A stretch of DNA of 64,000 bases from Actinomadura_C alba (GCF_039530285.1 NZ_BAAAOK010000005.1:310001-374000); one strand, 5' to 3'; shown: positions 8,213 to 17,009, numbered from the stretch's first letter. The notes: generated by a model from the letters alone, not told the origin. Numbers and translations are program-made.

Positions 8213-8729
8213 CCCGGCCCCCGGAAGTCGGGCCGGGACGACCGCCTAAGTGGAGGCCGCCTGGCCGCCGGAGCCCGCCATGGGCAACACCGCTGGTCCC
8301 TGCGTGACATGGAAACCTCTCATCTGAGGGCTTAATGTAATACCATTAAACCATCGTTCGGCGAAGTGCTCCCGTCCACCACCACCCCGGGCGCGGGGTC
8401 GCCGGATGGTGAGACCCGAACCTGGCCGAGGCCGTCGACGCGGCCGCCGAGGCAGGGCTGCCGCGCGTGCGTGGTGAAGGCCCAGCGGCTGGACCTGGTG
8501 GCGGAGGCGCTGCCGCACTTCCTCTCGCCGCCGTCGTACGCCCGCGTCCGCGACGAGCAGGGTCGTCCCCGGATACGCACCCTGCTGCTCGCGCGCGAGG
8601 GCGAGACCGACGCCCGACACCTTGGGCCACCCCTGAAGGCCTAGGACTATTGGTATGACCATACTTCTGCTTAGGCCGTAGAGTGTCAACGAGAACTCCA
8701 TCGGTCGCGCGATGCGGGAGGATGGGCCC
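8213..8729. other. divergent promoter region without a convincing gene
   Basis: This 517-bp stretch lies between the reductase (minus) and the GntR regulator (plus). Open frames exist on both strands but none has a good start, a ribosome site or a recognisable protein. Fragments look degenerate. It holds a perfect GntR-type site at 8651-8661 and AT-richer sequence with half sites (ATACCA, AAACCA) at 8341-8353. Confidence 0.5.
8651..8661. promoter_or_regulatory. perfect FadR-subfamily operator TGGTATGACCA
   Basis: The 11-mer TGGTATGACCA is an exact palindromic match to the FadR-subfamily consensus TnGTnnnACnA. It lies about 70 bp upstream of the regulator's likely start, consistent with autoregulation. 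Related sites lie at 2483 and 6775. Confidence 0.55.
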
Positions 8730-9482
8730 ATGGGCGTCGGCGAGAAGAGTGAGGCGACGGGCACCTCCCCGTCCTCGGTTTCGGATCTGTTCAGTCCCGT
8801 CAGCCTGGGCCGCGTGTCACAGGTCATCGTCGACCAGGTCCGGTTGCTGATGCATCAGGGCCGGCTCAAGCCCGGAGATCGCCTTCCGAGCGAACGTGAC
8901 CTGTGCGACCGGTTCGGGGTCAGTCGCGTCACGGTGCGTGAGGCGCTCCGGGTCCTGGAGGCCGGTGGGCTGGTCGAGATCCGTGTCGGGGCCCGCGGCG
9001 GGGCCTTCGTCACCACCCCCTCGCGCGCCCGGCTCGGTGAGGGTCTCGCGGATCTGCTCAAGCTCAGTCCCCTCACGGCGACCGAGGTCACCGAGGCACG
9101 CATGGTCTTCGAACTCGGCATCGTTCCGCTCGTGGTCGAACGCGCGACCGCCGACGACATCGCCGAACTCAAGGAGATATGCGCACGGCAGCAGGAGGCG
9201 CTGAAGGATTCCTCCTACTCGATGACGCTGTCCGCCGAGTTCCACGTCCGGGTGGCCGCGTGCACGCACAACGCGGCGATCGAGATGCTGGTGCAGAGCT
9301 TCCACGGCCCGCTGCTCATGTCGCTTCAGGAGGCCCAGATCGTCGCCCCGCTGATGGGTCACCGCGGCACCGCCGAGCACGGCGAATTCGTCGATGCGGT
9401 CGAGCGGGGCGATGTCGAGGCCGCCACCGCCATCATGCGCACGCACCTCCAGCGGACCGCGGATCGGGTCGCCCAGACGTAG
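8730..9482 (+). CDS. FadR-family GntR transcriptional regulator of the aromatic block
   Basis: This is a 250-residue regulator with an N-terminal winged helix (PGDRLPSERDLCDRFGVSRVTVREALRVLEAGGLVEIR) and a C-terminal all-helical FCD ligand domain containing the usual metal-type residues (EFHVRVAACTHN, MGHRG, EHGEFVDAVERGD). The ATG at 8730 is chosen because a GGGAGG ribosome site lies 8-9 bases before it. An in-frame ATG at 8712 would precede that site. It is divergent from the oxygenase genes, and a perfect FadR-type operator lies in its promoter. Confidence 0.88.
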   Translation: MGVGEKSEATGTSPSSVSDLFSPVSLGRVSQVIVDQVRLLMHQGRLKPGDRLPSERDLCDRFGVSRVTVREALRVLEAGGLVEIRVGARGGAFVTTPSRARLGEGLADLLKLSPLTATEVTEARMVFELGIVPLVVERATADDIAELKEICARQQEALKDSSYSMTLSAEFHVRVAACTHNAAIEMLVQSFHGPLLMSLQEAQIVAPLMGHRGTAEHGEFVDAVERGDVEAATAIMRTHLQRTADRVAQT

Positions 9483-9751
9483 GCGACACCGGCTCGAGGG
9501 ATCCGGCCGCGGAGCCCGCGAGGACGATCGGCTACGCCTGCGCGACCTGCTCGCCCGCCTCCAGGCCGGCCCCGCGCATTGAGCACCCGAGGTGGTGTTT
9601 CAACGTGGGGTCATGAATCGGTCATGTTCCTGCAAAACTCACCCACGGATGTCTCTAGCAATCCAGACAAATGCCAATAAAACGTATTATCGGGATCTAT
9701 GCATCCTAAGCACCAGGCGACAGTCGCGGCGAGCGAGAGGGAGGCGGTGGG

Positions 9752-11185
9752 ATGCTGCCTTTAGGCCGGCGCTCCGTACGAGTGCGCTCCACGCTCGTCC
9801 TTGCCGCGATGGCGTTGATGTCCACCCTCGCGATCGGCGTCATACTCGACACGCTGATCCGTACCAACGCGCACGACACCGCTCTCGAGGAGACTCAGCG
9901 AGCCGCGATCCAGTGGATCGCCAGAGCACGGGCCGGGAGCGCGCCTCACCCGATCCCCACACCCGGTCCGGTCAAGCTGATCCAGCTCGTGGACAACCAG
10001 GGCCGGGTCATCGACGCCAGCGCAGCGGCCGACCACATGCCACCGTTGAGCACCATCCGGCCCCCGGACGACGACCGGATCGAGAACGTGACCGTGTGCC
10101 GGTCCGCGGAAGGTTGCGGCATCGTCACGGCGATCCGCTTCGCGTTGACCGACAAACCCGGGGACGCCGACCCGCATTACGTCTACGCCGGTGTGGAGGC
10201 TCCAAAGCTTCTCGCCTCACACGAACTCGAGCTGTTCATCGGCGCCGGTGTCATCGGCCTGACCGCGCTCGCGGCCGGGATCAACTGGCGGGTGTCCGGC
10301 CGCTGGCTCAACGCGGTGGAGTCGGTCCGGATGCAGGTGTCCACGCTGTCGATGAACAACCTGGGCACCCGGTTCGGCCAACCGCGTCAACACGAGCTCG
10401 CGATGCTGACCGATACCGCCAACCAGGCCCTCGACCGGCTGGAGAAGGCCGTGCGGCAGGAACAGCAGTTCGCCTCCGAGGCCTCGCACGAGCTCAGATC
10501 ACCGGTCGCCGGCCTGCATACCCAGCTGGAAGAAGCCCTGCTGTATCCCGACGACGTCGATCCGCGCGAGACCATCCGCACAGCACTCTCAGCGACCGAC
10601 CGGCTCACTCAGATCATCAACGACCTGCTGGTGCTCGCCCGGCTCCGGGCCGATCCGGCGCCGCAAGAGACCATCGACCTGGGTGAGCTCGTCATCCAGG
10701 AGGCCACGGCCAGGTCCCGGGACGTGCCGGTGACCGCCCATGCCACGTCCAAAGTGCCCGTCCGCGGCCGGCCGATACAGCTGATCCGAGTGATCGGCAA
10801 CCTGCTGGACAACGCGCAGCGTCACGCGAACTCCCGGGTGGAGATCACGGCGTACCGGCAGGACGACCTGGCCGTGGTGGCCGTCACCGACGACGGCCCC
10901 GGCATCGCACCTGAGGACCGAGAACGCGTCTTCGAACGCTTCACCCGACTGCCCGACGGACAGCGCCGCGATCCAGGCGGCAGCGGACTCGGCCTGGCGA
11001 TCTCGGCCGACATCGCGCACGCCCACCAGGGATCCCTGACCGTGGAGGACTCACCGCTGGGTGCCCGATTCGTCCTGCGCCTTCCGCTTGTCGAGTCGGC
11101 CGACGGACCCGCCCACCCGGCGACCGACCCGGTCTGTTCCGGCGAGCGGTCGTCCAGCGGACGGCCGGCTCAGCGGCGGCCCTGA
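9752..11185 (+). CDS. membrane sensor histidine kinase (orphan)
   Basis: The 477-residue kinase has a transmembrane segment at about 13-32, an extracytoplasmic region with two cysteines (near 116 and 122), a second membrane segment at about 160-178 and a HAMP-like linker. The phosphoacceptor motif EASHELRSP has His246. It is followed by an ATP-binding domain with IGNLLDNAQRH, DDGPGI, FERFTR and GSGLGLAI. No response regulator gene lies next to it, unlike most EnvZ/BaeS-type kinases. Its stop is 3 bp from the stop of the convergent SPFH-kinase gene. The upstream 269 bp are unusually AT-rich and probably carry its promoter. Confidence 0.9.
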   Translation: MLPLGRRSVRVRSTLVLAAMALMSTLAIGVILDTLIRTNAHDTALEETQRAAIQWIARARAGSAPHPIPTPGPVKLIQLVDNQGRVIDASAAADHMPPLSTIRPPDDDRIENVTVCRSAEGCGIVTAIRFALTDKPGDADPHYVYAGVEAPKLLASHELELFIGAGVIGLTALAAGINWRVSGRWLNAVESVRMQVSTLSMNNLGTRFGQPRQHELAMLTDTANQALDRLEKAVRQEQQFASEASHELRSPVAGLHTQLEEALLYPDDVDPRETIRTALSATDRLTQIINDLLVLARLRADPAPQETIDLGELVIQEATARSRDVPVTAHATSKVPVRGRPIQLIRVIGNLLDNAQRHANSRVEITAYRQDDLAVVAVTDDGPGIAPEDRERVFERFTRLPDGQRRDPGGSGLGLAISADIAHAHQGSLTVEDSPLGARFVLRLPLVESADGPAHPATDPVCSGERSSSGRPAQRRP

Positions 11186-11188
11186 CGC

Positions 11189-12733
11189 TCACAGCCGGTC
11201 GCGCAGATCTTCGCCGGCTGATTCGATCAGGTCGCCGACCTTTGTCGCGGCGGTCGTCCCGGCGGTCTCCGTTCGCCTGCCGAGCAGCCGGAGCAGCAGA
11301 TCCTGGGCGGAAGGCCGGCGCTCGGGGTCTTTACTGAGGCACGAGTCGACGAGTTCACGCAGCGGTGACGCCAGGTCGCCCAGGTCGGGCGGTTCGTGCA
11401 GGATGCGATGGAAGATGGCCGGGATGCGATCGGTTCCGAAGGGCGGCCGCCCGGTCGCCGCATAGACCATGACGCAACCCCAGGCGAAGACGTCGGCGGC
11501 CGGTTCGACCCGTTTCTCACTGACCTGCTCGGGCGCCATATACGCCGGTGTCCCGATCGCACCGATGGTGAGCGTCGAGGTCGCCTCCTCGAACGCCCGG
11601 GCGATGCCGAAGTCGATGACGCGCGGCCCATCGGGCCCGAGCAGCACGTTGCCGGGCTTGAGATCTCTGTGCACGACGCCCGCTTCGTGAATGGCCGCGA
11701 GCGCGGCGGCCGTCGCCACCGCCAGCCGGTGCAGGGCGGGCCCCTGCCGTGCCCCCGTCTGGGCCACCGTCTGCTGCAGCGACAGGCCGGTCACGTACTC
11801 GCTGGCGATGTACGGCGGATTGGCGGACAGATCGGCGTCGACCACCTGGGCGATGCAGAAGGGGGTCACCCGGCGAGCCGCCGAGAGCTCTCGCGCGAAG
11901 CGTTCCAGTACCTGGGACTCAGCGGCCAGTTCATCCCGGAGGACCTTCACCGCCACCCGCTCGTTCGAGTCGTTCTCACCGAGGTACACGACTCCCTGAC
12001 CGCCCATGCCCAGGCGCTCGATCAGGCGATAGGGCCCCACGCGTTCCGGATCCCCGATTCGCAAGGGAGTCCCTGCGGTCACCTCGCCGCGCTGGACGTC
12101 GTCTCCCCGTGGCTCACGCCTGCCGTCCAGCAGCATCTTCGCGCGTCTGTCCGCCTCGGAGCGCATCGTCGCCGCGCGCTGGTCGATCTGGGCGCTGAGC
12201 AGCCGCTCACTCGCGCTTTGGATGGCCGCCGGCGGATCGAGCGCCTTCAGCTCCGCCCGGTTCACCTGGACGCCCCATTTGCCGCCGGCCTGGTCGAGCA
12301 CGTCCCTCAGCCGGACGTCGATGTCCTCCCGTGAGGACAGCATGCGTTGCAGGTCCATGGCACCGCCGATCTTCCGCAGGGTGACGATGGTGAGCTGCTC
12401 GAGCGCGGCGACGTGGTTGGCGACCTCGTACACCGCGGCCGTGGGGTCGACCACCTGGAAGTAGACGACCGTTTCGGTGTTCACGACCACGTTGTCCGAT
12501 GTGGTGACCGGCTGAGGGGGAAAGGCGATGACCTGCTCGCGCAGGTCGACGCGGTAGTAGATCTGGTCGGCGAACGGGATGACCATCGAGAGGCCCGCGG
12601 TCAGGGTGCGGTGATGCCGTCCGAAGCGCTCGACGATGTGGGCTTTGCTCTGCGGCACGACGCGTACGGACCTGTAGAGCAGGAGCGCCCCGAGCGCGGC
12701 GACGACCGAGGCGATGACGAGCCCGAGCTCCAT
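11189..12733 (-). CDS. SPFH/stomatin domain fused to a Ser/Thr protein kinase
   Basis: This is one 514-residue reading frame with two domains. Residues 3-22 are a hydrophobic anchor. Residues 27 to about 205 form an SPFH (band 7) domain: VPQSKAHIVERFGR, LTAGLSMVIPF, DLREQVIAFPPQPVTTSDNV and ELKALDPPAAIQ are classic stomatin/QmcA features. The usual helical tail is cut short near residue 205. A full eukaryotic-type kinase follows: Gly loop 241-248, Lys263, HRDLKPGN with Asp357, DFG 374-376, APE 400-402. Kinases of this type in actinomycetes usually carry PASTA or other sensor domains, so an SPFH head is unusual. It probably sits in a membrane microdomain with the kinase in the cytoplasm. Confidence 0.9.
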   Translation of the reverse strand: MELGLVIASVVAALGALLLYRSVRVVPQSKAHIVERFGRHHRTLTAGLSMVIPFADQIYYRVDLREQVIAFPPQPVTTSDNVVVNTETVVYFQVVDPTAAVYEVANHVAALEQLTIVTLRKIGGAMDLQRMLSSREDIDVRLRDVLDQAGGKWGVQVNRAELKALDPPAAIQSASERLLSAQIDQRAATMRSEADRRAKMLLDGRREPRGDDVQRGEVTAGTPLRIGDPERVGPYRLIERLGMGGQGVVYLGENDSNERVAVKVLRDELAAESQVLERFARELSAARRVTPFCIAQVVDADLSANPPYIASEYVTGLSLQQTVAQTGARQGPALHRLAVATAAALAAIHEAGVVHRDLKPGNVLLGPDGPRVIDFGIARAFEEATSTLTIGAIGTPAYMAPEQVSEKRVEPAADVFAWGCVMVYAATGRPPFGTDRIPAIFHRILHEPPDLGDLASPLRELVDSCLSKDPERRPSAQDLLLRLLGRRTETAGTTAATKVGDLIESAGEDLRDRL

Positions 12734-12957
12734 GAGCGAGCCCTCCCAGTTCCATGATCATGATGCCCTGTGGTTCCATCCAACCAAGGGAGGGCCGGCA
12801 AAGCAGCGCTTCGCCGATTCGGACACCACCGCTTCATCCGATCCCGGTGAAGGATGCAAGGAGTATCATTCTGCAACCTCGCCTATTCGGGTGATGTTCA
12901 GCGGTCCGCCGGGCCACATTTCACTCTGGCGATACCACCGCTTTCCACCCTGAGCGG

Positions 12958-13800
12958 GTGACTCACCACTTCAGAAAACGCGGGATCGGCCTGACCCGCC
13001 TCTGCGCCATTGCCGCCACTGTCGTCGCGCTTGCCGCATCCGGCGTGGCGACGACCGTCGTTTCCCCGCAGCAGCCTGCGCGAGCCGCCGAATCGTCGGG
13101 CGGCGGCGCGGTCAGGATGAATCAAATACAGTTCTTGGGCGCCCACAACGCCTATCACCGGGAAATGCAAGGCGTCGAACTGGCTGAATCGATCAAAATC
13201 GACCCCGGCTACCCTTCATGGGGGTTCTATTCGCACGCCTCCATTCCGGACCTGCTCGGCCGGCAGAACATCCGCTCCGTCGAGCTGGATCTGTTGCCCG
13301 ACCCGAAAGGCGGGCTCTACCGGCATCCGCTCGCCCGCAAGCGGGCCGGGCTGGGTCCGATCGACGATCCGGCCATGGCCGCACCCGGCATGAAGGTGCT
13401 TCACGTCGCCGACCAGGACTACAACTCGACCTGCCGGACGCTGGTCTCCTGCATGCAGCAGGTACGGACGTGGTCGCGCGCCAACCGGCAGCACGTGCCG
13501 ATCATCTTCCAGCTCGAACTGAAGCAGACGGACGACCGGTGGGAGCGGCTGGGCGGCGCCGAGAGCCCGCCGTGGGACCCGGCGCTGCTGGACGACATCG
13601 ACCGTGAGATCCGGTCGGTCTTCAGCGAGACCGAGCTCATCACCGCGGACGACCTACGCCGGCCCGGCCTCACGCTGGAACAGTCGGTTCTGACGCGCGG
13701 CTGGCCGACCCTCGACTCGGCGCGCGGCAAGGTGATGTTCTTCTTCGACAATGGCGGACCGGGCGCGATCCGTGACAACGACCGCAAGCTGGAACGATAG
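12958..13800 (+). CDS. secreted PI-PLC-like phosphodiesterase, C-terminally short
   Basis: The GTG-started, 280-residue protein has a signal peptide ending near residue 44 (ARAAES). It then shows the start of a phosphatidylinositol-specific phospholipase C-like domain: FLGAHNAYH with the catalytic-type His63, NIRSVELDL, and GKVMFFFDNGG. Relatives continue for roughly another hundred residues after the FFFDN segment. Here the frame stops soon after at LER, followed at once by a strong hairpin. It may be a truncated, possibly inactive gene or a minimal variant. The family hydrolyses phosphoinositide-type head groups outside the cell. The substrate here is unknown. Confidence 0.75.
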   Translation: MTHHFRKRGIGLTRLCAIAATVVALAASGVATTVVSPQQPARAAESSGGGAVRMNQIQFLGAHNAYHREMQGVELAESIKIDPGYPSWGFYSHASIPDLLGRQNIRSVELDLLPDPKGGLYRHPLARKRAGLGPIDDPAMAAPGMKVLHVADQDYNSTCRTLVSCMQQVRTWSRANRQHVPIIFQLELKQTDDRWERLGGAESPPWDPALLDDIDREIRSVFSETELITADDLRRPGLTLEQSVLTRGWPTLDSARGKVMFFFDNGGPGAIRDNDRKLER

Positions 13801-13824
13801 GCCTCCGCTCGAAGACGAGAACTC

Positions 13825-13865
13825 CCACGGAAGGTGCGGCCCGTCGCGGGCCGCACCTTCCGTGG
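13825..13865 (+). terminator. strong rho-independent-type hairpin after the PI-PLC gene
   Basis: A perfect 19-bp stem (13825-13843 with 13847-13865) closes a TCG loop, 25 bp after the stop codon. No long U tract follows, as is common in high-GC actinomycetes. Confidence 0.85.
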
Positions 13866-14086
13866 TCCCACTCGACCACGGGGACTGACGGCCCGCCGAT
13901 CGCTCGGTCGCCATGCCCCGAGGTCGTGGCCACGGCAGCGTGCCTTCAGCGCGAGCCCCGAGCCCCGGCCTCCCGGTCACGAACAGCCGGTCACGACAGA
14001 TCGCCGGCCCGTCCAGGCAACCTGACGGGCCGGTCGAGGCGTGAGAAGAAGAGCATGCCGGGATCGATCCGTCGAAGGGGCTGGGT

Positions 14087-14593
14087 GTGGCAGATCGCGC
14101 GGATTATCAGGACTTCGTCGCCGCAGGGTGGCCCCGCCTGCTGCGGCTGGCGTTCCTGCTGACCCAGGACTGGGCGGCGGCTGAGGATCTCGTGCAGACC
14201 GGCCTGGTCAAGGCCTGGTTCGCCTGGCCGCGCATCCGGGGTGAGCCGGAACCCTATGTCCGGAAGATCATCGTCAATACCCAGACGTCGTGGCTCCGGC
14301 GCACTTGGCGCAGCAGGGAGATCACCTCCGCCGCCGTACCCGATCAGGCGGAGGGCCCCGACGTCTTCGGCGAGACGAACGACCGGGACGCGGTGTGGGC
14401 GGCGTTGCGGCGGCTGCCGCCTCGCCAGCGGGCCGTCCTGGTACTGCGGTACTTCGAGGATCTCTCTGAGGCGCAGGTCGCCAAGCTGCTCGGCTGCTCG
14501 GTCGGAACGGTCAAGAGCCAGTCCAGCAAGGCGCTGGCGACTCTCCGCATCGACGAGGTCTTCGTGACCACGATGACGCACGGAAGGGACTGA
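14087..14593 (+). CDS. ECF RNA polymerase sigma factor, SigE-like family
   Basis: The 168-residue sigma factor starts with GTG at 14087, behind a GAAGGGG ribosome site. Region 2 is visible in YQDFVAAGWPRLLRLAFLLTQDWAAAEDLVQTGLVKAW and region 4 in LRRLPPRQRAVLVLRYFEDLSEAQVAKLLGCSVGTVKSQ. The pattern is that of the actinobacterial SigE-type (SIG41-like) ECF group. The next gene, 6 bp downstream, encodes a single-pass membrane protein in the position of an anti-sigma factor or membrane effector. Together they likely answer an envelope signal. Confidence 0.9.
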   Translation: MADRADYQDFVAAGWPRLLRLAFLLTQDWAAAEDLVQTGLVKAWFAWPRIRGEPEPYVRKIIVNTQTSWLRRTWRSREITSAAVPDQAEGPDVFGETNDRDAVWAALRRLPPRQRAVLVLRYFEDLSEAQVAKLLGCSVGTVKSQSSKALATLRIDEVFVTTMTHGRD

Positions 14594-14599
14594 CCACAG

Positions 14600-15439
14600 A
14601 TGAACACCGATGAGTTCCGGAACCTGCTGAACGACCGCACCGAGCGGGCGCACCTGCGCCCCGTGCCGCACGACGACCTGCGCGATCGGATCCGGGTGGC
14701 CCGGATGCGCAGATTCGTCGCGGTGACGGGCTCGGGGGTGGCGGTGGCCGTCGGTACGGCGGTCATCATGTCGGTTCCCGAAAGTGATCACGCCGCCACC
14801 GTGGCGACCGGACGGACCACGCCGACGGCCGAGCGGACGCTGTCGCCACAGGAGATGCGAGACATCGTCGCCGAGGTCCAGGCGAACCAGGACCGCCTCG
14901 CCCTCGAGAGCAGGTACCGCTGGAACCGCCTGCCGGGAAGAAGCGATCTCGCCTGGCCGGACGAGCGCAACGCCCGGCTCGAGATTCGCCCCGGACAGCG
15001 GAGACTCGGTCTCTACGCCACCTGCGACGGCTTCGAATCCAATGTCAACGTGACCATCACGCTGACCGGCGCCACCTTCCCTCCGGAGTTCAGCGACGGC
15101 GACGGCAGAAGCACCGGCTTCAACTGCTTCAAAGGCGGCCTGTACGAACTGACGATCCCCCGGTCCACGAAAAAGATAACGGTGACGGTCGTCGCAAAGC
15201 AGTACGCCGCCCAGTCGCACCCCGAATGGCCCCCGAGCCGGCCACGGACCTGGTCCTTCGGCTTCTACGAGAAGGGCGCGAAAGTACCGGCCGATCATCC
15301 GGCGACCGATGGCCGCTCCGGCCTGCCCGGCCAGGTCGTCAGCGTTGACCACCGCGAGGCCACGGAGGCCACCAGGCGTCTCACCCGGCGGCTCCAGGAA
15401 CGGGCCGCGGCCTCCCGACCGAGCGGGACACCGAACTGA
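14600..15439 (+). CDS. membrane protein paired with the ECF sigma factor
   Basis: The 279-residue protein has a short cytoplasmic N-terminus, one membrane segment at about residues 39-58 (FVAVTGSGVAVAVGTAVIMS) and a large extracytoplasmic domain with two cysteines (near 135 and 168). The layout is that of the variable proteins encoded directly behind SigE-like sigma genes in actinomycetes, often called anti-sigma or sigma-linked. No zinc-binding HxxxCxxC anti-sigma motif is present, so its mode of action is open. Confidence 0.75.
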   Translation: MNTDEFRNLLNDRTERAHLRPVPHDDLRDRIRVARMRRFVAVTGSGVAVAVGTAVIMSVPESDHAATVATGRTTPTAERTLSPQEMRDIVAEVQANQDRLALESRYRWNRLPGRSDLAWPDERNARLEIRPGQRRLGLYATCDGFESNVNVTITLTGATFPPEFSDGDGRSTGFNCFKGGLYELTIPRSTKKITVTVVAKQYAAQSHPEWPPSRPRTWSFGFYEKGAKVPADHPATDGRSGLPGQVVSVDHREATEATRRLTRRLQERAAASRPSGTPN

Positions 15440-15567
15440 CCGCACTGGGTGTGCGCATGGCGGCCCGCCCAGCCGCCGGGGACGTCCCGAGTGACGTGCC
15501 CGCCCAGCCTGGGCCCGCTCCCCCGCCACCGGAGTCCTCGGTGACGGGGGACACGGTGGGCGGGAGG

Positions 15568-15916
15568 TCAGTCCGCCACGAGGCGTGCCCTCTGCCCCTC
15601 GTGCTCGCGCTGCCGCCGCCAGCCTGTCGGAGTCCGACACGCCGGTCGTCCACCGGCAGGTGCCCGGGTCTGCGACGAGCGTGTGCGGGTTGCCCCCGGC
15701 CGCACCACGGAGGAGTTCGACCCCTTCGGGTGGCACCTCCGCCCAGTCGGCGTGGGACGAGACCCGCACGGACGGCGCGATGACGGAGAGCGGAACGAGG
15801 ATGAGGTCGCCCTGGGCCTGGAGCCCGTCGACGACGGGGACGCTGACCGACCGCTCGAGGTGGTCGAGCACGGCGAGTCCGGTCTGGTGGGAGAGCGAAG
15901 CAAGGGTCACTGTCAT
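15568..15916 (-). pseudogene. frameshifted and internally shortened gene next to the DUF6745 gene
   Basis: The first about 100 codons from ATG 15916 read well (LASLSHQTGLAVLDHLERSV and TLVADPGTCRWTTGVSD). A plausible C-terminus (RRQREHEGQRARLVAD, stop at 15568-15570) is in another frame. The two pieces meet near 15620, where a stretch of the protein seems missing, so a deletion has broken the frame. From memory, intact relatives join these two segments through about 30 more residues. The gene starts 10 bp after the DUF6745 stop and was likely the second gene of that operon. A sequencing error is possible for the frame but not for the missing stretch. Confidence 0.6.
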
Positions 15917-15926
15917 GGTGGTCACC

Positions 15927-17009
15927 TCAGGTTCGGCGGACGAGAAGGGAGTACTGCTCGGCGGACAGCCCGTAGGTCCAACCGGCGGCGGCGATCGGAT
16001 CTTCGAAGAAGCCCGGCACGGTCAGCCCGTACCGGCGGCGACGCCCATCACGTTCGACGGACCCGTTGACCGCGAGGAGCACTCTGGTCTCCTTGCGCAT
16101 GTCGTAGAGCAGCAGTTCCGAGCCGGGGTTGCCCGGGTCCGGCGCGGAGGCGACCAGCCGCAGCCCGGCCTGGTCGATGTAGGAGGCCCAGCCGATGTTC
16201 TCGATCGCGCATCGCCTGACCTCGACGTTCACCTCCCGCGCGATCCGCCGCGCACTCGGATCCGTGACCACCCAGGAGGGCACCCGTGTCCCGTGCCAGG
16301 CGTACACGTCCCAACCGTCCGCGTAACGCACCGCCGGGCCGTCCGCACAGTGCAGCCGCACTTCGCCGTCATCGCCCCACACCTCGATGCGCACGGCGAC
16401 GGGCCGCTCGGAGACGACGCACACGCCTTCTCGCGGCCACCACGGGCCGGCCGACCGGGCCACCTGCGCCCACAGTTCGAACTGCCGGGTCTGCGCGGCG
16501 GTGAAGACCACACCGGCCGCCCTGCGTAGGGCGTCATAGTGGGCCACCCAGGAGACGCACTGCGTCGCGTACCAGGCCATCGCCCGATGGAACTGCGAGT
16601 CGTGCGCGCCCTCGAGCGACAGAAGCAGTGACCTGTCGGAGGAACTCCGCAGCCATCCGTGTACCTCCCGGGTGACCAGCTGTTCCATCGGCCGATGGCC
16701 CCATCTGAGCCCGGTGTCGATCTGTCTGCACAGGTCTCTCATCAGCGCGCTGAACCGACGCGGCAACGGCCATTCGGCCATCCGCTCGACCGTCTCGGAG
16801 GGTCGTAGGCGCACCCCCGGCGGGACGGTCGTCAGGGCGGCGACCGGTGACGAGACCCAGTGGAAACGCGGTGGCGCAAGCCCGATCAGGCGGTACAGGC
16901 CCGAGATGGCGGCTTCGGCGGATCTGCGATCGGCGGGCAGCGTCGACAACGCCCGGCCCAGCCATTCTTCGCGGATTTCGGCAGCTTCCCGCTGCGCGAG
17001 AGCGCTCAC
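15927..17009 (-). CDS. DUF6745-like protein of unknown function
   Basis: The 360-residue protein resembles DUF6745 proteins of actinomycetes, with the recognisable core HCADGPAVRYADGWDVYAWHG, VPSWVV, NVEVRRCAIENIGWASYI and LLLYDM. The N-terminal third (residues 1-170) is helical and Arg-rich. There is no signal peptide or membrane segment, and no catalytic motif can be named. Repeated use of ADGW/WHG and VRRCAIE suggests a leucine-rich-repeat-like or beta-rich fold, which is inference. It leads a two-gene unit whose second gene is broken. Confidence 0.75.
   Translation of the reverse strand: MSALAQREAAEIREEWLGRALSTLPADRRSAEAAISGLYRLIGLAPPRFHWVSSPVAALTTVPPGVRLRPSETVERMAEWPLPRRFSALMRDLCRQIDTGLRWGHRPMEQLVTREVHGWLRSSSDRSLLLSLEGAHDSQFHRAMAWYATQCVSWVAHYDALRRAAGVVFTAAQTRQFELWAQVARSAGPWWPREGVCVVSERPVAVRIEVWGDDGEVRLHCADGPAVRYADGWDVYAWHGTRVPSWVVTDPSARRIAREVNVEVRRCAIENIGWASYIDQAGLRLVASAPDPGNPGSELLLYDMRKETRVLLAVNGSVERDGRRRRYGLTVPGFFEDPIAAAGWTYGLSAEQYSLLVRRT

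Noticed and set aside
8246..8827. 193-codon minus frame opposite the gntR start
   Set aside because: It crosses the regulator's promoter and 5' end, has no ribosome site, and its composition is not protein-like.
9592..10686. 364-codon plus frame overlapping the histidine kinase
   Set aside because: It is a shadow of the kinase gene, rich in Arg/Ala/Gly with no domain. The kinase frame has all expected motifs.
13991..15925. 644-codon minus-strand open frame
   Set aside because: Only the first about 100 codons look like protein. The rest is antisense to the ECF sigma factor and its partner, and is open because of GC-rich third positions after a frame break.
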